In this document: piece by piece, positions 8,355 through 17,466 of the stretch
How positions within the stretch are numbered: position 1 is the stretch's first letter
How the letters are laid out: each line of letters opens with the position of its first letter
Origin: Gammaproteobacteria bacterium
Lineage (GTDB): Bacteria > Pseudomonadota > Gammaproteobacteria > Burkholderiales > Rhodocyclaceae
Direction of reading: 5' to 3'
DNA length: 64,000 bases
Assembly (NCBI GenBank): GCA_018825305.1
Contig: JAHJEO010000016.1
Location: 186,001-250,000 of the forward strand
Notes under the pieces: generated by a model
Database searches by the model: none
What the model saw: the letters and a program-made list of their open reading frames with translations, nothing else
Told to the model about the DNA's origin: nothing
Translations under genes and position numbers: made by a program

Positions 8355-8906
8355 TTACGCGTTCTTGCCCTTTTGCCACAACACATCGCCGCGACCGGCG
8401 CTCTTGTTGAGCCAGCGACCGAGCACGAACAGCAGGTCCGACAGGCGGTTGAGGTACTGCCGGCCTGAATCCGATACCGGTTCCTGGTGCGCCAGCGCCA
8501 CCACGCTGCGCTCGGCGCGGCGGCAGACGGTGCGGGCCAGATGGGTCAGCGCGGCGGCGCGGGTGCCGCCGGGCAATATGAATTCCTTGAGCGGACCGAG
8601 CTGGTCGTTCCAGCCGTCGAGAATTTTCTCGAGCCGCGCCGGCTGGGTGTCCGCCAGCAGTTTCGCACCTGGAATCGATATTTCGCCGCCGAGGTCGAAG
8701 AGGTCGTGCTGGATGCCGGTCAGCGCAGCGCTGACGTCCTCCGGCAGGTCCTCGCAGAGCAGCACGCCGATGACCGAGTTGAGTTCATCGACGTCGCCCA
8801 GCGCGGCCACGCGCGGCGCATCCTTGCCCACGCGCGAGCCGTCGCCGAGCCCGGTGGTGCCGGCGTCGCCGGTGCGGGTGTAGATCTTGGAAAGGCGGTG
8901 TCCCAT
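8355..8906 (-). CDS. pduO: ATP:cob(I)alamin adenosyltransferase, PduO type
   Basis: 183 residues, full length for the family. The N-terminal ATP-binding signature KIYTRTGDAGTTGLGDGSRV is intact, followed by ALGDVDELNSVIG. The C-terminal segment includes RRAERSVVALA and YLNRLSDLLFVLGRWLN. It transfers adenosyl from ATP to cob(I)alamin to make coenzyme B12 in the cytoplasm. It is alone rather than in a cobalamin operon; the next minus-strand gene upstream is a SulP transporter. Confidence 0.95.
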   Translation of the reverse strand: MGHRLSKIYTRTGDAGTTGLGDGSRVGKDAPRVAALGDVDELNSVIGVLLCEDLPEDVSAALTGIQHDLFDLGGEISIPGAKLLADTQPARLEKILDGWNDQLGPLKEFILPGGTRAAALTHLARTVCRRAERSVVALAHQEPVSDSGRQYLNRLSDLLFVLGRWLNKSAGRGDVLWQKGKNA

Positions 8907-8938
8907 GGTCTTGTCCGGGGTGGTTGGTCGGGGCCTTG

Positions 8939-11527
8939 TTACGCCTGATTCTTGACGGCGGCCACCAGTTCATCGGGTTCGGGCGGGCGCTTGACCACCA
9001 GCACCGGGCAGGTGACGCTGCCGACCAGCTTGTCGGTGGTGCTGCCGGTCAGGGTGCGATTGATGCCCTTGCTCTGGTTGTTGCCGATGATCAGCAGGTC
9101 GGCAGCGAGTTCGCGCAAGGCCCCGATGATGGCCTTGTCCGCCGCATCCTCGACGATGCGGCTGTCGCAGTCGATGCCTTCGACCCGCAGGGCGCCGAGC
9201 TTCAGGGCCACGTCGTCCTCGGCCGCCTCGCGGCTCGTGCCGGAGTCAATCGCGGCCAGCACCGTAACGGGGATGCGCGAAGCCTTGGCGATCTGTGCGG
9301 CGACCTCGACGGCCGCGTCGCTGATGATCGAGCCATCGGTTGCCAGCAGGATGCGCTTGCTCCAGGGGCGGGATTGCCAGCCGGCCACCAGGACATGGCA
9401 GGGTGCCTGCAGGATGATCTGGCGGGCGATGTCGCCGACCAGCCTTTCCTTGATGCCGCCGCTCGGGGGACGCCGGCCGATGACCAGGATCCGGCTGTCG
9501 GCAGCCGCCGCCGCGGCCACGATTTCGGCGACCGGCTGCTTGCCGTGGCGCACGATCTCCTCGGTGTCGACGCCAGCCACCAGTGCGGCGCGAGCCGTGA
9601 TCATCAGGCGCGCCTTGGCCACCTCGTTCTCGTCCGGCGCCGGCAGCGAGGTCATCACGTCGAGCGTGACGCCGAAGTTCTTCGCCAGCGCGATGGCGAT
9701 TTCCTGCGGTGCCTGGCTGAATTCGCTGCCGTCGGTGGCGAACATCAGGCGCTGGCGACGGAAGCCGTCGGGCAGCAGGCCGCTGTTGCATTCCTTGAAG
9801 ATGCGCTTCTTGCAGGTGCGGCAAATGCCCGGGTCGAGGGTCCAGTAGAGCGCCTTGGTGACGTCGGTCATCACCGGGAAGAACGCGCCTTCGCCGATGT
9901 CGCGGGTGTAGCCGCCCTGGCGCAGCAGCTGGTAGGACGCGTCGTTGAGGCGGTAGAAATACAGCCCGCCGCCAAGTCGCCGCCGCCGCCGTGCTTCCTG
10001 GGCGAGTATCTCGGCGCCGGCGATGTCGATGGAGTTGATGCTGTTGGCCGAGATCAGCACGGATTTCTGCTGCGGGTTGTCCTCGTCGATCTGTTGCAGT
10101 GCCCGCTGCACATAGCTGGCGGCGCCGAAGTAGACCGAGCCGTTGATGCGGATGATGCGCAGTTGCGGGCACTCGGGGCGGCCCTTGGCGCTGATGAAGT
10201 GGTAGGCGCCGGTTTCGGGCGCCGGCACCACCGGCACGACGTCCGGCTTGGACGAGCGGTAGAGATACATCACCAGCGACAGGAAGACGCCGATGAAGAT
10301 GCCCATTTCGAGGTTGAACAGGGTGCCGACCAGCGTGGCGGCCAGGATCGCCGCCTCGGCCTTGCTGGTGTGCCAGATGTGCGTGATGTGGTGGAAATCG
10401 ATCAGGCCCCAGGCGACGAGAAAAAGGATGCCGGCCATGGCGGCGTTGGGCAGGAATGCGGCAAGCGGCGCCACGGCGAGAAGCACCAGCATCAGGAAGA
10501 CCGAGGCGAAAACCGAAGCGAGCGGCGTGCGCGCGCCGGATTCGTAGTTGACCCCGCTGCGGTTGAAGGAGCCGGAGGAGGCGTAGGCGGAGAAGAACGA
10601 GCCGACGATGTTCGACAGGCCCTGGCCGATGAATTCCTGGTTGCCGTCGAGGCGCTGCTCCGAGCGCACGGCGATGGCTCGCGTGATGGAAACCGCCTCC
10701 GTCAGCGCCAGCATGGTGATGACCAGCGCCGGACCGATGGTGTGGCGCAACGCCTCCAGCGAGAAGTCGGGAGCCGACAATGGTGGCAGGTGCGCCGGCA
10801 GGGCGCCGACGGTCTTGATGCCGGTGACATCCTGCCCCATCCAGACATTCAATACTTCTGCCACGATGCTGCCGACGACCATGGCCGCGATCATGTAGGG
10901 GACCTTCCGCAGGTGGCGGCGGGCGAGGATGCCGGTGACCAGCGTCACGGCGCCGACCGTCGCGACCCAGGGGTTGATGTCGCCGGCCTGCGCTACCAGC
11001 TGGTGGATGATTTCGTAGAAAGGCGTGCCGCGCGGAATCTGGATGCCGAAGAAGCTGCGGACCTGGCTGGCGGCGATGAGGATGGCGGCGCCGGCCGTGA
11101 AGCCGATCACCACCGTGTGGGAAATGAAGTTCACCAGCGCGCCCATGCGGGCCAGCCCCAGCACCAGCTGGAAGACGCCGACGAGGAAGGTCAGCGTCAG
11201 CACCAGGCTGATGTATTGCGCCGAGCCGGGTTCGGCCTGGTGGGACAGGGCGGCGAAGACGGCGATGGAAATCGCGGTGGTCGGGCCGGAAACCAGATGC
11301 CAGCTCGAACCGAACAGCGCGGCGATGATCGCCGGCACCATGGCGGCATAGAGGCCGTACTGTGGCGGCAGGCCGGCGATGGTGGCGAAGGCCACGCCCT
11401 GCGGCAGGACGATCAGCGCACCGGTGAATCCGGCGAGCATGTCGTCGCGGACCGAGCGGCGGTTGACCCTGGGCCACCAGAAAAGGAACGGGAAGAACTG
11501 GCCCAGCGGGCCGGAAAGCGGTTTCAT
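8939..11527 (-). CDS. SulP anion transporter with STAS and two C-terminal UspA domains
   Basis: 862 residues from the ATG at 11527 (MKPLSGPLGQFF); an ATG 81 bp upstream is possible but adds a non-conserved leader. Residues about 15-400 are a SulP permease (AGFTGALIVLPQGVAFATIAGLPPQYGLYAAMVP, GQGLSNIVGSFFSAYASSGSF). A STAS domain follows at about 430-545 (NGSVYFGAASYVQRAL, SINSIDIAGAEILAQEA). Next comes a Cys cluster near 567-578 (CRTCKKRIFKEC) and then two universal-stress-protein domains (about 588-730 and 730-860), the second with GNNQSKGINRTLTGSTTDKL. SulP proteins carry sulfate, bicarbonate or other anions across the inner membrane; the substrate here cannot be told. The double USP tail suggests nucleotide or stress control. 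Confidence 0.88.
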   Translation of the reverse strand: MKPLSGPLGQFFPFLFWWPRVNRRSVRDDMLAGFTGALIVLPQGVAFATIAGLPPQYGLYAAMVPAIIAALFGSSWHLVSGPTTAISIAVFAALSHQAEPGSAQYISLVLTLTFLVGVFQLVLGLARMGALVNFISHTVVIGFTAGAAILIAASQVRSFFGIQIPRGTPFYEIIHQLVAQAGDINPWVATVGAVTLVTGILARRHLRKVPYMIAAMVVGSIVAEVLNVWMGQDVTGIKTVGALPAHLPPLSAPDFSLEALRHTIGPALVITMLALTEAVSITRAIAVRSEQRLDGNQEFIGQGLSNIVGSFFSAYASSGSFNRSGVNYESGARTPLASVFASVFLMLVLLAVAPLAAFLPNAAMAGILFLVAWGLIDFHHITHIWHTSKAEAAILAATLVGTLFNLEMGIFIGVFLSLVMYLYRSSKPDVVPVVPAPETGAYHFISAKGRPECPQLRIIRINGSVYFGAASYVQRALQQIDEDNPQQKSVLISANSINSIDIAGAEILAQEARRRRRLGGGLYFYRLNDASYQLLRQGGYTRDIGEGAFFPVMTDVTKALYWTLDPGICRTCKKRIFKECNSGLLPDGFRRQRLMFATDGSEFSQAPQEIAIALAKNFGVTLDVMTSLPAPDENEVAKARLMITARAALVAGVDTEEIVRHGKQPVAEIVAAAAAADSRILVIGRRPPSGGIKERLVGDIARQIILQAPCHVLVAGWQSRPWSKRILLATDGSIISDAAVEVAAQIAKASRIPVTVLAAIDSGTSREAAEDDVALKLGALRVEGIDCDSRIVEDAADKAIIGALRELAADLLIIGNNQSKGINRTLTGSTTDKLVGSVTCPVLVVKRPPEPDELVAAVKNQA

Positions 11528-11646
11528 CGTTGGCAACGTCGGTTGGGCGTGGGTGTCACCGGCCGGAATGCCGGCAGGATGCGGGCGCGTCGGCATTCCG
11601 GCCAGCAACAGGAAGGGATTCTAGCCCTGGCCGCGTCAAGAGTTCG

Positions 11647-12909
11647 TCAAGAGCGGAAATCCAGGGTGGCTACGGTGCCCTCGTCGTGGCGACTGCGCAG
11701 GTCGATCCGCCACCCCAGCCGGTCGCAGATGCGCTTGACCAGGGACAACCCGATGCCGGCACCGGCACTGTCCGGACCGCGATAGTTGCGCTCGAAGACC
11801 CGTCCGATCGCCTCGGCGCGTATGCCGCTGCCGCTGTCGCGGACGACGAGTGCCGCGCCATCCAGGCTGATGCCGACATGGCCGGCGCGGGTGTGGGCCA
11901 CGGCGTTGTGCACCAGATTGGAGACGACGATGGCGAACAGTGCCGGGGCTACCGGCAGCAATACCGGCGCCGGCGCGTCGATGGTGATGCTGGTGTCGCG
12001 TGCGGTTGCCAGCGGGCGATAGCGTTCGACGCAGTCTGCTGTAATTCTGACGGCATCGCACGGTGCCTCGACCGGACTGTCCTCCTCGCGTGCCAGCAGC
12101 AGGAGGGCATCGATCAGTTCGAGCATTTCCGCCGCCGCGCGCTCGATGCGGGCGACGCGCTCGTGCTGGGCAGCCCCCAGCGCGGGATCGTCGGCCAGCA
12201 CCTCGGCGGCACCGCGGATGACGGCCAGCGGGGTGCGCAACTCGTGGCTGGCGTCGGCGGCGAAGGCGCGTTCGCGTTCGACGAAGGCTGCCAGCCGCGT
12301 CAGGTAACGATCGAAGGCGCGGGCCAGTTCGTCGATCTCGTCGCCGGGAATGGCGGCCGCAGCCGCCAGCCGCGGCGGATGCTCGGGTTCTGCCTGTCCG
12401 ACGGCACGCGCCAGCTCGGTGACCGGGGCGATGACTCGTCCGGCCAGCCACCGCCCGCCCACCGCGGCGAGCAGCGTCATCAGGGCCGCTCCGGCGATCA
12501 GGTAGCCGAGGAAGCGTTTCTCCCTTTGCCGCTGGTGCTCGGCGCTGAAGAGGATGACGTGACGTTCGCCGCCGCGGTCGGCGATGGCGACACGGTAGGG
12601 TATTTGCTCCAGCATGATTTCGTGCCGCCCCGGCGGCAGGCCGGCGAGGGCTGGCGGCAGGCCGGCGCCACTGCCGGCCTGGCCGAGGTAGCCGTGCAGG
12701 CTGGCCGTGGCCGGTGGCCGCGAGTTCGGGTTGCGGGCGCGGCGCGCCATGTAGTCCTCCAGCTCGGCATCGAGCGTCTGGTCCAGCAGCCGTTGCGACA
12801 CGTCATGGGCCGCGACCCAGATGCCGAGGGTGAGCAGCAGGCTCAGCGTAGCCCCGAGCGTGGCGAAGGCGAAGGCGACGCGCAGCCGCAGGCTATGGCG
12901 GCGGGACAT
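11647..12909 (-). CDS. OmpR-system sensor histidine kinase
   Basis: 420 residues, start at the ATG overlapping the response-regulator gene by 17 bp. Two membrane helices (about 13-33 and 136-156) flank a roughly 100-residue periplasmic domain, followed by HAMP. Phospho-acceptor His222 lies in ADASHELRTPLAVI. The ATP-binding boxes are intact: N box NLVHNAVAHTR, G1 DSGSGI, F box RVFERNYRG, G2 GAGIGLSLVKRI. It should autophosphorylate and pass the phosphate to the adjacent regulator. The signal is unknown. It sits between two SulP genes, so anion or envelope sensing is conceivable. Confidence 0.92.
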   Translation of the reverse strand: MSRRHSLRLRVAFAFATLGATLSLLLTLGIWVAAHDVSQRLLDQTLDAELEDYMARRARNPNSRPPATASLHGYLGQAGSGAGLPPALAGLPPGRHEIMLEQIPYRVAIADRGGERHVILFSAEHQRQREKRFLGYLIAGAALMTLLAAVGGRWLAGRVIAPVTELARAVGQAEPEHPPRLAAAAAIPGDEIDELARAFDRYLTRLAAFVERERAFAADASHELRTPLAVIRGAAEVLADDPALGAAQHERVARIERAAAEMLELIDALLLLAREEDSPVEAPCDAVRITADCVERYRPLATARDTSITIDAPAPVLLPVAPALFAIVVSNLVHNAVAHTRAGHVGISLDGAALVVRDSGSGIRAEAIGRVFERNYRGPDSAGAGIGLSLVKRICDRLGWRIDLRSRHDEGTVATLDFRS

Positions 12910-13618
12910 CGCGGGCGACCGCAGCGGGTTCTTCCGGCGCGGCGATCTGCCAGCCGACACCGCGCATTGTGCGCAACAGCGGGCGGCCGAAAGGCTTGTC
13001 GATGGCGGCGCGCAACGAATGCATGTGGCTGCGCAGGGCATCTGAATCGGGCGGGGCGTCGCCCCAGATGGCGCGCTCCATTTCGCGGCGGCCAAGCACG
13101 CGCGGGGCGGCACGCATCAGTGCCTCCAGCATGCGCCGGGCGATGGGTGGCAGGGCGATGTCGCGTCCGGCGCGGGTGATGCGCAATGTGGCGGGATCGA
13201 ACGACAGGTCGGCGACTTGCAGCGGGCCCGGCACCACGCTGGCGTGCGCGCGCCGCGCCAGCGCCTGGATGCGCGCGGCGACTTCGCGCAGGGCGAAGGG
13301 CTTGACCAGGTAGTCGTCGGCGCCGGCTTCCAGCCCCGCGACCTTGTCGTCGAGGGTGTCGCGCGCCGTCAGCATCAGGATGGGCGTCGCGTTGCCCGAT
13401 TCCTCGCGGAGCCGCCGACACAGGGTGAGGCCGTCCAGCCCAGGCAGGATGATGTCGAGCAGGATCACGTCGAAGTCCCGGCTGCCGGCCAGCAGCAGCC
13501 CGGTAACGCCGTCGCCCGCGGCATCGACCAGATGCCCCCGGGCCGTCAGGAAATCGACCAGGTTGGCGGCGAGATCGGGATTGTCCTCGACGACGAGAAC
13601 CTTCAGCGCGGCATCCAT
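12893..13618 (-). CDS. OmpR/PhoB-family response regulator
   Basis: 241 residues from MDAALKVLVVEDNPD. The receiver domain (1-115) has the acidic pocket E11-D12, phospho-acceptor Asp55 (VILLDIILPG) and Lys106 (YLVKPF). The C-terminal half is a winged-helix DNA-binding domain (RRMLEALMRAAPRVLGRREMERAIWGD, DALRSHMHSLRAAID, RTMRGVGWQI). It is the partner of the overlapping histidine kinase. It is transcribed away from the SulP-DAB operon, so the shared 240-bp intergenic region could contain its targets. Confidence 0.93.
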   Translation of the reverse strand: MDAALKVLVVEDNPDLAANLVDFLTARGHLVDAAGDGVTGLLLAGSRDFDVILLDIILPGLDGLTLCRRLREESGNATPILMLTARDTLDDKVAGLEAGADDYLVKPFALREVAARIQALARRAHASVVPGPLQVADLSFDPATLRITRAGRDIALPPIARRMLEALMRAAPRVLGRREMERAIWGDAPPDSDALRSHMHSLRAAIDKPFGRPLLRTMRGVGWQIAAPEEPAAVARDVPPP

Positions 13619-13640
13619 GGCGCGATTATGGCGCAGCCGC

Positions 13641-13667
13641 AAAAAAGTCGGCAGTGGCGGGACGGCG
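13641..13667 (+). repeat. dispersed 25-bp repeat, copy 4 (intergenic)
   Basis: AAAAAAGTCGGCAGTGGCGG then GACGGCG; one mismatch in the core. It lies 22 bp upstream of the response-regulator start, within the divergent promoter region of the SulP-DAB operon. Confidence 0.85.
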
Positions 13668-13774
13668 GTCTTTGCACCTTGGTGTGCGTCGGCGTCGGGG
13701 ACGGCTATCAGACAATGTGGAATACAGGCCCTTGATTGCTGAATAAATACCTTGTTGGATGCAGGGGGAAGTGG

Positions 13775-13791
13775 CCTGTTAATATCACAGG
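13775..13791. promoter_or_regulatory. small inverted repeat in the SulP-DAB upstream region
   Basis: CCTGTTAATATCACAGG: arms CCTGT/ACAGG around an AT-rich centre, 70 bp before the chosen SulP start. AT-rich sequence here is rare for the window, so it may hold the promoter or an operator. There is no convincing -35/-10 pair. The rest of 13619-13861 holds repeat copy 4 and nothing else I can identify. Confidence 0.3.
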
Positions 13792-13861
13792 TTCCGTGAA
13801 AAATGCGTCAAGGCTGGAGGGCATGCTCAATGCCCGGGACGCCGCGAACGAGCCCGATACC

Positions 13862-15985
13862 ATGACTATGCCCCCGCTGCTACAACGCTTTCTGCCATTC
13901 CTGCGCTGGTTCCCCTACGGCGGCACAGCCCTTCGTGCCGACTTCATTGCCGGGCTCACCGTCGCGTTGGTGTTGGTGCCGCAGTCAATGGCCTATGCCC
14001 AGCTCGCCGGGCTGCCCGCCTACTACGGGCTCTACGCGGCTTTCCTGCCGGTGGCGGTGGCGGCCTTGTGGGGCTCGTCGAACCAGCTGGGTACCGGGCC
14101 GGTGGCGGTGGTATCGCTGCTCACGGCGTCCTCGCTGGCGCCATTTGCTGCAGTCGGTTCCGAGCAGTTCGTAGCGCTGGCCATCATGCTGGCGCTGATG
14201 GTTGGCCTGGTGCAGCTGGCGCTGGGCGTGTTCAAGCTCGGGGTGGTGGTGAACTTCCTGTCCCACCCGGTGATCGTCGGTTTCACCAATGCGGCGGCGA
14301 TGATCATCGGCCTGTCGCAGGTCAACAAGATCATCGGCGTGCCGATGGGCCGTTCGGAATCATTCATTGCCGACATCTGGGGCGTGGCCAAGCTGGTCGG
14401 CGAAACCCACCTGCCGAGCCTGGCCATGGGTGTGGCTGCGATCGTCATTATCTGGGGCGTGCGCAAGAAGGTACCGAAGTTGCCGGGCGTGTTGATCGCG
14501 GTTGCGCTGACCACGGTGATCTCCTGGCAGATCGGCTTCGAGCGCAACATGACCGCGCGTCTCGACCAGGTGGCCGACGTGGAAGTGCAGGCGCAGCTTA
14601 ACGAGTTCGTCCGCACCCAGGCCCGCATCGCCGAGCTAAGCGAGCAACTTGCGGCCAAGTCGACGGACCAGAAGGCGATGCAGAAGAATCCGGATGCGCC
14701 GCCGCATGAGGTGGCGACGCTGATATACGAGACGGAACTGCTGAAGTTGCAGCTGAAAGATCGAGAGGAGGAGAACCGCAATCGCAATCGCGCGCTGCGC
14801 AGCTTCGTCTTCGAGATGGTGCCGGCCAACGGCGAGCGGCCGGCAATGTTCTATATCCAGGGCAGGGTGCCGGCCGGGGCCGAGGCGGAGGGCCATCGCT
14901 GGCACATCGCCAGGACCAGCACCAGCGAACTCAAGTTCAAGGGCGGCGGCGACGTCGTCGGCAATATCCCGGAAGGACTACCGAGCGTCGCCTTGCCGAA
15001 ATTTTCGCTTGAGATGCTGGGCAGCCTGTTGTCGGCGGCCATCGTCATCTCGCTGGTGGGCTTCATGGAGGCGATTTCCATCGCCAAGGCCATCGCCGCC
15101 AAGACCAAGGACAAGATCAACCCGAATCAGGAATTGATCGGACAGGGCCTGGCGAACATTGTTGGCAGCCTGACCCAGGCTTTCCCCGTCTCGGGCTCCT
15201 TCTCGCGCTCCGCCGTGAATATCAACGCCGGAGCAAAGACTGGCATGTCCTCGCTATTCACCGCCCTGATCGTGTTGGTGACGCTGCTGTTCCTGACGCC
15301 GCTGCTCTATCACCTGCCGCAGGCGGTGCTGGCCGCGGTGATCATCATGGCGGTGATCGGCCTCATCAACTTCACCGCCGTCAAGCATGCCTGGCATGCC
15401 AACCGCCACGACGGCATCGCCTCCATGGTCACCTTCGTTGCCACGCTGGCCTTTGCGCCGCACCTCGACAAGGGGATCATGGTCGGCGCCGGGCTGGCGA
15501 TTGGCCTGTACCTGTATCGCACCATGTCCCCGCGCGTGGCCATCCTCGGCCGCTTCGCCGACGGCACGCTGCGCGACGCCAAGGTGAACAACCTGCCGCC
15601 ATCCGACGTGGTGACGGCGGTGCGCTTCGACGGGCGGCTCTATTTCGCCAACGTGTCCTACTTCGAGGAAACCATCCTGGAAGCGGTGGCGACCAACCCG
15701 AAGGCGCCCTACCTGCTGATCGTCGGCGACGCCATCAACGAGATGGATGCGTCGGGCGAGGAGGTGATTCACCACCTGGTGTCGCGCCTGCGCGACGGCA
15801 AAGTGACCGTGGTGTTCTCCGGCCTCAAGAAGCAGGTGATCGACGTCATGCGGGCCACCGGCCTGTTCGACTACATCGGCGTGACGAACATCCATGCCAC
15901 GGCCGACCAGGCATTGGCGTACATCTATGCCAACGCCAGCGGCCAGACCGGGGAGGACGCCCTGCGTCCAGTCGCCGTCCTCTGA
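13862..15985 (+). CDS. SulP permease with a large coiled-coil insertion, first gene of the DAB-like operon
   Basis: About 707 residues from ATG 13862. Alternatives are ATG 13823 behind GGAGG and TTG 13736. The permease signature is LRADFIAGLTVALVLVPQSMAYAQLAGLP, then GLANIVGSLTQAFPVSGSFSRSAVN and a C-terminal STAS domain (GRLYFANVSYFEETI, INEMDASGEEVIHHL). Between about residues 226 and 364, where other SulP proteins run straight into the VGEIPxGLP loop, there are roughly 135 extra residues. These are mostly charged coiled coil (EFVRTQARIAELSEQLAAKS, LKLQLKDREEENRNRNRALR), followed by a short globular part. Some SulP proteins carry bicarbonate, and the 9-bp link to DAB-type genes suggests that here, by inference. 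Confidence 0.85.
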   Translation: MTMPPLLQRFLPFLRWFPYGGTALRADFIAGLTVALVLVPQSMAYAQLAGLPAYYGLYAAFLPVAVAALWGSSNQLGTGPVAVVSLLTASSLAPFAAVGSEQFVALAIMLALMVGLVQLALGVFKLGVVVNFLSHPVIVGFTNAAAMIIGLSQVNKIIGVPMGRSESFIADIWGVAKLVGETHLPSLAMGVAAIVIIWGVRKKVPKLPGVLIAVALTTVISWQIGFERNMTARLDQVADVEVQAQLNEFVRTQARIAELSEQLAAKSTDQKAMQKNPDAPPHEVATLIYETELLKLQLKDREEENRNRNRALRSFVFEMVPANGERPAMFYIQGRVPAGAEAEGHRWHIARTSTSELKFKGGGDVVGNIPEGLPSVALPKFSLEMLGSLLSAAIVISLVGFMEAISIAKAIAAKTKDKINPNQELIGQGLANIVGSLTQAFPVSGSFSRSAVNINAGAKTGMSSLFTALIVLVTLLFLTPLLYHLPQAVLAAVIIMAVIGLINFTAVKHAWHANRHDGIASMVTFVATLAFAPHLDKGIMVGAGLAIGLYLYRTMSPRVAILGRFADGTLRDAKVNNLPPSDVVTAVRFDGRLYFANVSYFEETILEAVATNPKAPYLLIVGDAINEMDASGEEVIHHLVSRLRDGKVTVVFSGLKKQVIDVMRATGLFDYIGVTNIHATADQALAYIYANASGQTGEDALRPVAVL

Positions 15986-15994
15986 TCGTCATTC

Positions 15995-17464
15995 GTGGGA
16001 CTGCTTTCCGCACTCCTCCTGCTGCCGCTGGTCGGCGGCCTGATCGTCGCCCTGCTGCCCGGGCGCAAGGTCGATCTCATCCGCCGCGCTACCCTGGCGG
16101 CGACGGTCGTGGTGCTGGCTTTTGCCTGGTCGCTGCTGATCCACTTCGACCCCGCCGTCGCCGGCATCCAGTTGTATGAGGCCCATGCCTGGCATGCCCG
16201 GCTGGGTTCGAGTTTCACCCTCGGGGTCGATGGTTTCTCCTTTCCGCTGGTGCTGCTTGCAACGCTGCTGATGCCCGTCGCCGTGGTGGCATCGGGCGGG
16301 GTGAAGCACGGCGCCAAGCTCTATTTCACGCTGCTGCTGCTGCTCGAAACCGCCATGCTCGGCGTTTTCATGGCGCGTGACTGGTCGCTGTTCTACGTCT
16401 TCTGGGAGCTGACGCTGGTCCCGCTGTTCTTCCTCATCGACCGCCTCGGCGGCAAAAACCGGCTGCGGCGGCAGAAGGCGGCGCTCAACTTCGTGCTCTA
16501 CACCATGGGCGGCTCGGTGTTCATGCTGATCGCCCTGTTGCTGCTCTACGACGCCGTGCCGACCCACAGCTTCGCCATGGGTGCGATGGCGGAAGCGGCG
16601 CGGGGTCTGCCGATCGAAACCCAGGTCTGGATCTTCGCCGGATTCTTCATCGGCTTCGGCGTCAAGATGGCGGTATTCCCGATGCACGGCTGGGTGCCGC
16701 TGGTCTATGCCGAGGCGCCCAGCGCGGTGCCGCTGATATCGTCGGGCATCCTGCTCAAGATGGGCGGCTACGGCCTGCTGCGGGCGACGGAAACGCTGCC
16801 CGGCGCGGTCTGGGCGCTGCAGGGCTGGCTGGCGACCCTGGCTTTCGTCACGCTGCTCTACGGCGGGGTGCTGGCATGGCGCCAGCGCGACCTGATCGTG
16901 ATGCTGGCCTACTCGTCGATCTCGCACATGGGCGTGGTGCTGCTGGGCATTGCCGCCCTCAACACGGCGGGCCTGACCGGCGCCATGATGCAGATGCTGG
17001 CGCACGGCTTCGTCGCTGCCGCCCTGTTCCTGATGGTCGGCCTGCTCGATGCGCGTACCGACACCCGCGACATCGGCGACTATTCCTCGCTGGTGCGCAG
17101 CATGCCGCGCTTCGCCTTCTTCATGGTGCTGGCACTGACAGCGGCCGTCGGCCTGCCCGGCACGGCCGGATTCATCGCCGAACTGCACGCGCTGGTCGGC
17201 GGCTTCGCCCGCTGGGGCGGCTGGATGGTGCTGCTGTCGCTGAGTCTCCTGATCAGCGCCGCCTACGCCTTCCGCACCGTCGGCCGCCTGTTTACCGGCC
17301 CGGTGGGCAAGGCGATGCGCGAAGTGCCCGACCTGACCCGGCCCGAGATGGCGGCGGTCGGTGTGGTCTCGTTCGGCATCCTCGGCATCGGCCTCTACCC
17401 GGCGCCGGCGCTGGCCCTGGTTGGCGCCTCGGTGGCGCAACTGGCGCGGTATTTCGGAGGCTGA
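15995..17464 (+). CDS. NuoM-like antiporter subunit (first of four in the DAB-like operon)
   Basis: 489 residues, GTG start 9 bp after the SulP stop. It is a proton-antiporter-type complex I subunit with about 14 membrane segments. The ion-path residues are present: Glu138 in FYVFWELTLVPLFFLID, Lys224 in GFGVKMAVFPMHGW, Lys255 in GILLKMGGYGLLRA and the His in MQMLAHGFVAAALF. No other nuo genes (B, C, D, G and so on) are nearby, so this is not a complex I operon. It most likely belongs to the DabA-containing membrane complex, coupling ion flow to DIC uptake. Confidence 0.85.
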   Translation: MGLLSALLLLPLVGGLIVALLPGRKVDLIRRATLAATVVVLAFAWSLLIHFDPAVAGIQLYEAHAWHARLGSSFTLGVDGFSFPLVLLATLLMPVAVVASGGVKHGAKLYFTLLLLLETAMLGVFMARDWSLFYVFWELTLVPLFFLIDRLGGKNRLRRQKAALNFVLYTMGGSVFMLIALLLLYDAVPTHSFAMGAMAEAARGLPIETQVWIFAGFFIGFGVKMAVFPMHGWVPLVYAEAPSAVPLISSGILLKMGGYGLLRATETLPGAVWALQGWLATLAFVTLLYGGVLAWRQRDLIVMLAYSSISHMGVVLLGIAALNTAGLTGAMMQMLAHGFVAAALFLMVGLLDARTDTRDIGDYSSLVRSMPRFAFFMVLALTAAVGLPGTAGFIAELHALVGGFARWGGWMVLLSLSLLISAAYAFRTVGRLFTGPVGKAMREVPDLTRPEMAAVGVVSFGILGIGLYPAPALALVGASVAQLARYFGG

Positions 17465-17466
17465 CG

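Noticed and set aside
8924-11785. Long plus-strand open frame (953 codons)
   Set aside because: Antisense to the SulP-USP gene; composition is the shadow of its codons.
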